Assembly (NCBI GenBank): GCA_031270755.1
Contig: JAISWV010000074.1
Location: 1-7,959, forward strand
Direction of reading: 5' to 3'
Length of the DNA stretch: 7,959 nucleotides
DNA from: Synergistaceae bacterium
GTDB taxonomy: Bacteria; Synergistota; Synergistia; Synergistales; Aminobacteriaceae
The notes below the pieces were generated by a model. It ran no database searches. It was not told the DNA's origin and was given only the letters and a program-made list of their open reading frames with translations. The number at the start of each line of letters is the position of its first letter. Within the stretch, counting starts at the first letter, position 1. The position numbers and the translations under genes were made by a program. Below, one piece after another: positions 6,638-7,959 of this stretch.

Positions 6638-7426
6638 TTATTTTAGGCCGTCGGCGAGCTTTCGTATTCCCGCGAACCCTTGAGTCAGGAGTTCGGTGTC
6701 CGTCAGGGACATGATAACGTCCAGGTCTGCGCCGAATTTTTCCAGCAACGCCGCGCCTGCGTGCATCCCAAAATATTTTTTGTGTTTCTTGCAGGCTGCG
6801 GCCACCTTGGCTATCGCTTCCAGCTCGATGGGATTCATCATGTCCCCGGGAATGCCGAGAGAGAGCGAGAGATCGTTGGGGCCGATGAGCAAAACGTCGA
6901 TGCCCTTTACGGACGCGATTGCTTCAGCGTTCTCCACCGCCAGCTTCGTCTCGATCTGCGCGATGGAAAGCACTTTCGCGTTTCCCTGCTCCATCAGGTC
7001 GGTATGCTTGCCGCCCAGATAATCGGTGTGCGGGCCGCCGGCCGTGTAACCCCTGTCCCCGACGGGCTGGTACTTGGAGTATTTCACGACCGTCTCGGCG
7101 TGTTCCCGTGTCTCCACCATCGGAACCATAATTCCAATCGCTCCCGTGTCGAGTATGCGGGAGATGTAATCTTTCGTGTTGCAGGGCACTCGGACGAGCT
7201 CAGAAAAACCCAGCGCGTTCGCCGTGACGAAGGCGTCGTGCAGGGTTTCGAAGTTGTAGTTGCTGTGCTCGCAGTCGTACATCACGAAATCCAGGCCGGC
7301 GTTTTTTGCCAGGTAAGCCACCGCGGGGTTGCGCGTGAGGCGAATCATCGTTCCGGCGATTTTCTGACCGCTTGCGAGTTTTTCTTTCAATGTCATAGCT
7401 TTCAACGTTATAGCTTTCAACGTCAT
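6638..7426 (-). CDS. HpcH/HpaI aldolase/citrate lyase family protein (class II pyruvate aldolase type)
   Basis: A 262-residue cytoplasmic TIM-barrel enzyme of the family that cleaves or forms 2-keto-hydroxy acids, releasing pyruvate or a related product with a divalent metal. Family residues are all present (roles by comparison with E. coli HpaI): His54 in DCEHS, Arg79 in VRVP, the loop PVGDRG (121-126), metal ligand Glu159 in QIET, and metal ligand Asp185 in GPNDLS. IMVPMVET (99-106) is the usual barrel strand. Length is normal apart from the N-terminus, where three 5-residue repeats (MTLKA, ITLKA, MTLKE) precede EKLASG. The ATG at 7424-7426 is chosen because AAGGAG (7434-7439) lies 7 nt upstream; the later ATG at 7394-7396 has no ribosome site. 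Its ATG overlaps the TGA of the upstream gene (ATGA), so the two are translationally coupled. The substrate cannot be named: the family covers HpaI, GarL, RhmA and many uncharacterised members. Confidence 0.88.
   Translation of the reverse strand: MTLKAITLKAMTLKEKLASGQKIAGTMIRLTRNPAVAYLAKNAGLDFVMYDCEHSNYNFETLHDAFVTANALGFSELVRVPCNTKDYISRILDTGAIGIMVPMVETREHAETVVKYSKYQPVGDRGYTAGGPHTDYLGGKHTDLMEQGNAKVLSIAQIETKLAVENAEAIASVKGIDVLLIGPNDLSLSLGIPGDMMNPIELEAIAKVAAACKKHKKYFGMHAGAALLEKFGADLDVIMSLTDTELLTQGFAGIRKLADGLK
7382..7426 (-). repeat. threefold 15-bp tandem repeat at the aldolase start
   Basis: On the minus strand three adjacent 15-nt units begin the gene: ATGACGTTGAAAGCT (7412-7426), ATAACGTTGAAAGCT (7397-7411) and ATGACATTGAAAGAA (7382-7396). 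Units 1 and 2 differ at one base, units 1 and 3 at three. They encode MTLKA-ITLKA-MTLKE. The third unit looks like the ancestral gene start, and the others like in-frame duplications. Confidence 0.9.
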
Positions 7427-7959
7427 AGTTCTGCTCCTTGCTTTTTCTTTTTCTTCGACACAATGTCGAGAATTTCGGCGCAGCGGATGGGGTTGAAAAT
7501 GCCGCAGTAACAAAAGGTCGACAGCTTCTTCGCTCCCTCCCCGGCGGTTATCTTGCCCGCGTCTACCTGCGACTGGACGTCCTCCACAAACTTCGGCGGC
7601 ACCATATGGTGTCCGCACATCGTAGTGATGGAAAGGGTATCCTCGTCGGGCAGCTTGTCCTTTCTACCCCAGACCCCCAGGGAGTAGTTGATGGAGTGGG
7701 GGGTAACTTCAGCCTCTTTACAGGCCGGCAGCACCTCGGTCAGGACACCCGTGATGACCACCGACATCCCTAAATCTTTTTTCTTGATATCCTCAAGAAA
7801 ACCTACGACCTGCTCCCTGCTGGTGAATACCCCGCGGATTCTGGATTTGTCGCTGATGTTTTTCTGAATTTCCTCGCTGGAAAACTGCGTCAGCGGACCA
7901 GTTTTCACGTCTCCCCAGTTCTCGGAATGGTGCGCCTCCGCCGTGGCGATAAATTCGAG
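7423..7959 (-). CDS. conserved Cys/His-rich protein of unknown function, N-terminus outside the window
   Basis: The frame is open from the window edge (7959) to TGA at 7423-7425, giving 178 visible residues; the real start lies beyond the edge. A GTG at 7908 is in frame but has no clear ribosome site, and the 17 codons before it read as normal coding. I do not recognise the family with certainty. The visible part has an alpha/beta-looking region (GMSVVITGVLTEVLPAC, 64-80 from the edge). A segment TPHSINYSLGVWG (86-98) comes next, followed by TTMCGHHM (112-119), then FCYCGIFNPIRCAE (149-162). Cys115, His117, His118, Cys150, Cys152 and Cys160 could bind a metal or an Fe-S cluster; this is inference. 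It ends in a Lys-rich stretch (SKKKKK) and has no signal peptide or membrane segment in the visible part. The ATGA overlap with the aldolase gene suggests that the two proteins work in the same pathway. Confidence 0.75.
   Translation of the reverse strand, partial: LEFIATAEAHHSENWGDVKTGPLTQFSSEEIQKNISDKSRIRGVFTSREQVVGFLEDIKKKDLGMSVVITGVLTEVLPACKEAEVTPHSINYSLGVWGRKDKLPDEDTLSITTMCGHHMVPPKFVEDVQSQVDAGKITAGEGAKKLSTFCYCGIFNPIRCAEILDIVSKKKKKQGAEL
7434..7439 (-). promoter_or_regulatory. Shine-Dalgarno of the aldolase gene, inside the upstream coding end
   Basis: AAGGAG on the minus strand, 7 nt before the aldolase ATG, embedded in the last codons of the upstream gene (Lys-Gln-Gly). It fixes the first repeat unit as the start. 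Confidence 0.75.

Noticed and set aside
1..7959. CRISPR array, tRNA, rRNA, toxin-antitoxin or defence genes
   Set aside because: I found no regularly spaced repeats, no tRNA-like cloverleaf, and no proteins of those families in either strand.

Overview
The window looks like chromosomal DNA from a diderm (outer-membrane) bacterium. It has a TolC-type outer membrane efflux protein with a Sec signal peptide and a membrane-anchored lytic transglycosylase, so there is a periplasm and a murein layer to act on. Coding sequence is GC-rich. Strong Shine-Dalgarno sequences combine with non-ATG starts (GTG for the transglycosylase, recQ and possibly the ABC-F gene; TTG for the TolC-like gene). The overall style would fit Synergistota or a similar lineage, but that is only a guess because no rRNA or marker gene is present.

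Layout: (1) 1-775, a minus-strand lytic transglycosylase with weak terminator candidates behind it and a good promoter at 921-948. (2) 960-993, a strong hairpin terminator that closes the next minus-strand gene. (3) 1001-2422, a TolC-family outer membrane protein. (4) 2572-4488, a full-length RecQ helicase (helicase core, zinc site, RQC, HRDC). (5) 4489-4656, a divergent promoter region. (6) 4657-6309, the only plus-strand gene, a two-cassette ABC-F ATPase. (7) 6310-6637, a stretch with no intact gene, holding a decayed transposase C-terminus on the minus strand. (8) 6638-7959, a two-gene minus-strand operon: an HpcH/HpaI-family class II aldolase, translationally coupled (ATGA overlap) to an upstream Cys/His-rich conserved protein cut by the window edge.

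The genes do not form one pathway. RecQ (DNA repair) and ABC-F (ribosome-associated) are housekeeping-type genes sharing a divergent control region. The TolC-like gene has no HlyD-type adaptor or inner-membrane pump beside it, so its partners must be elsewhere. The most concrete oddities are a threefold 15-bp repeat that forms the aldolase N-terminus, a Trp-to-Cys change in the normally invariant aromatic-rich loop of RecQ, two promoters sharing a nearly identical extended -10 block, and the unidentified Cys/His-rich partner of the aldolase. I see no CRISPR array, tRNA, rRNA, defence system or intact mobile element, and no clear case for an undescribed multi-gene system.
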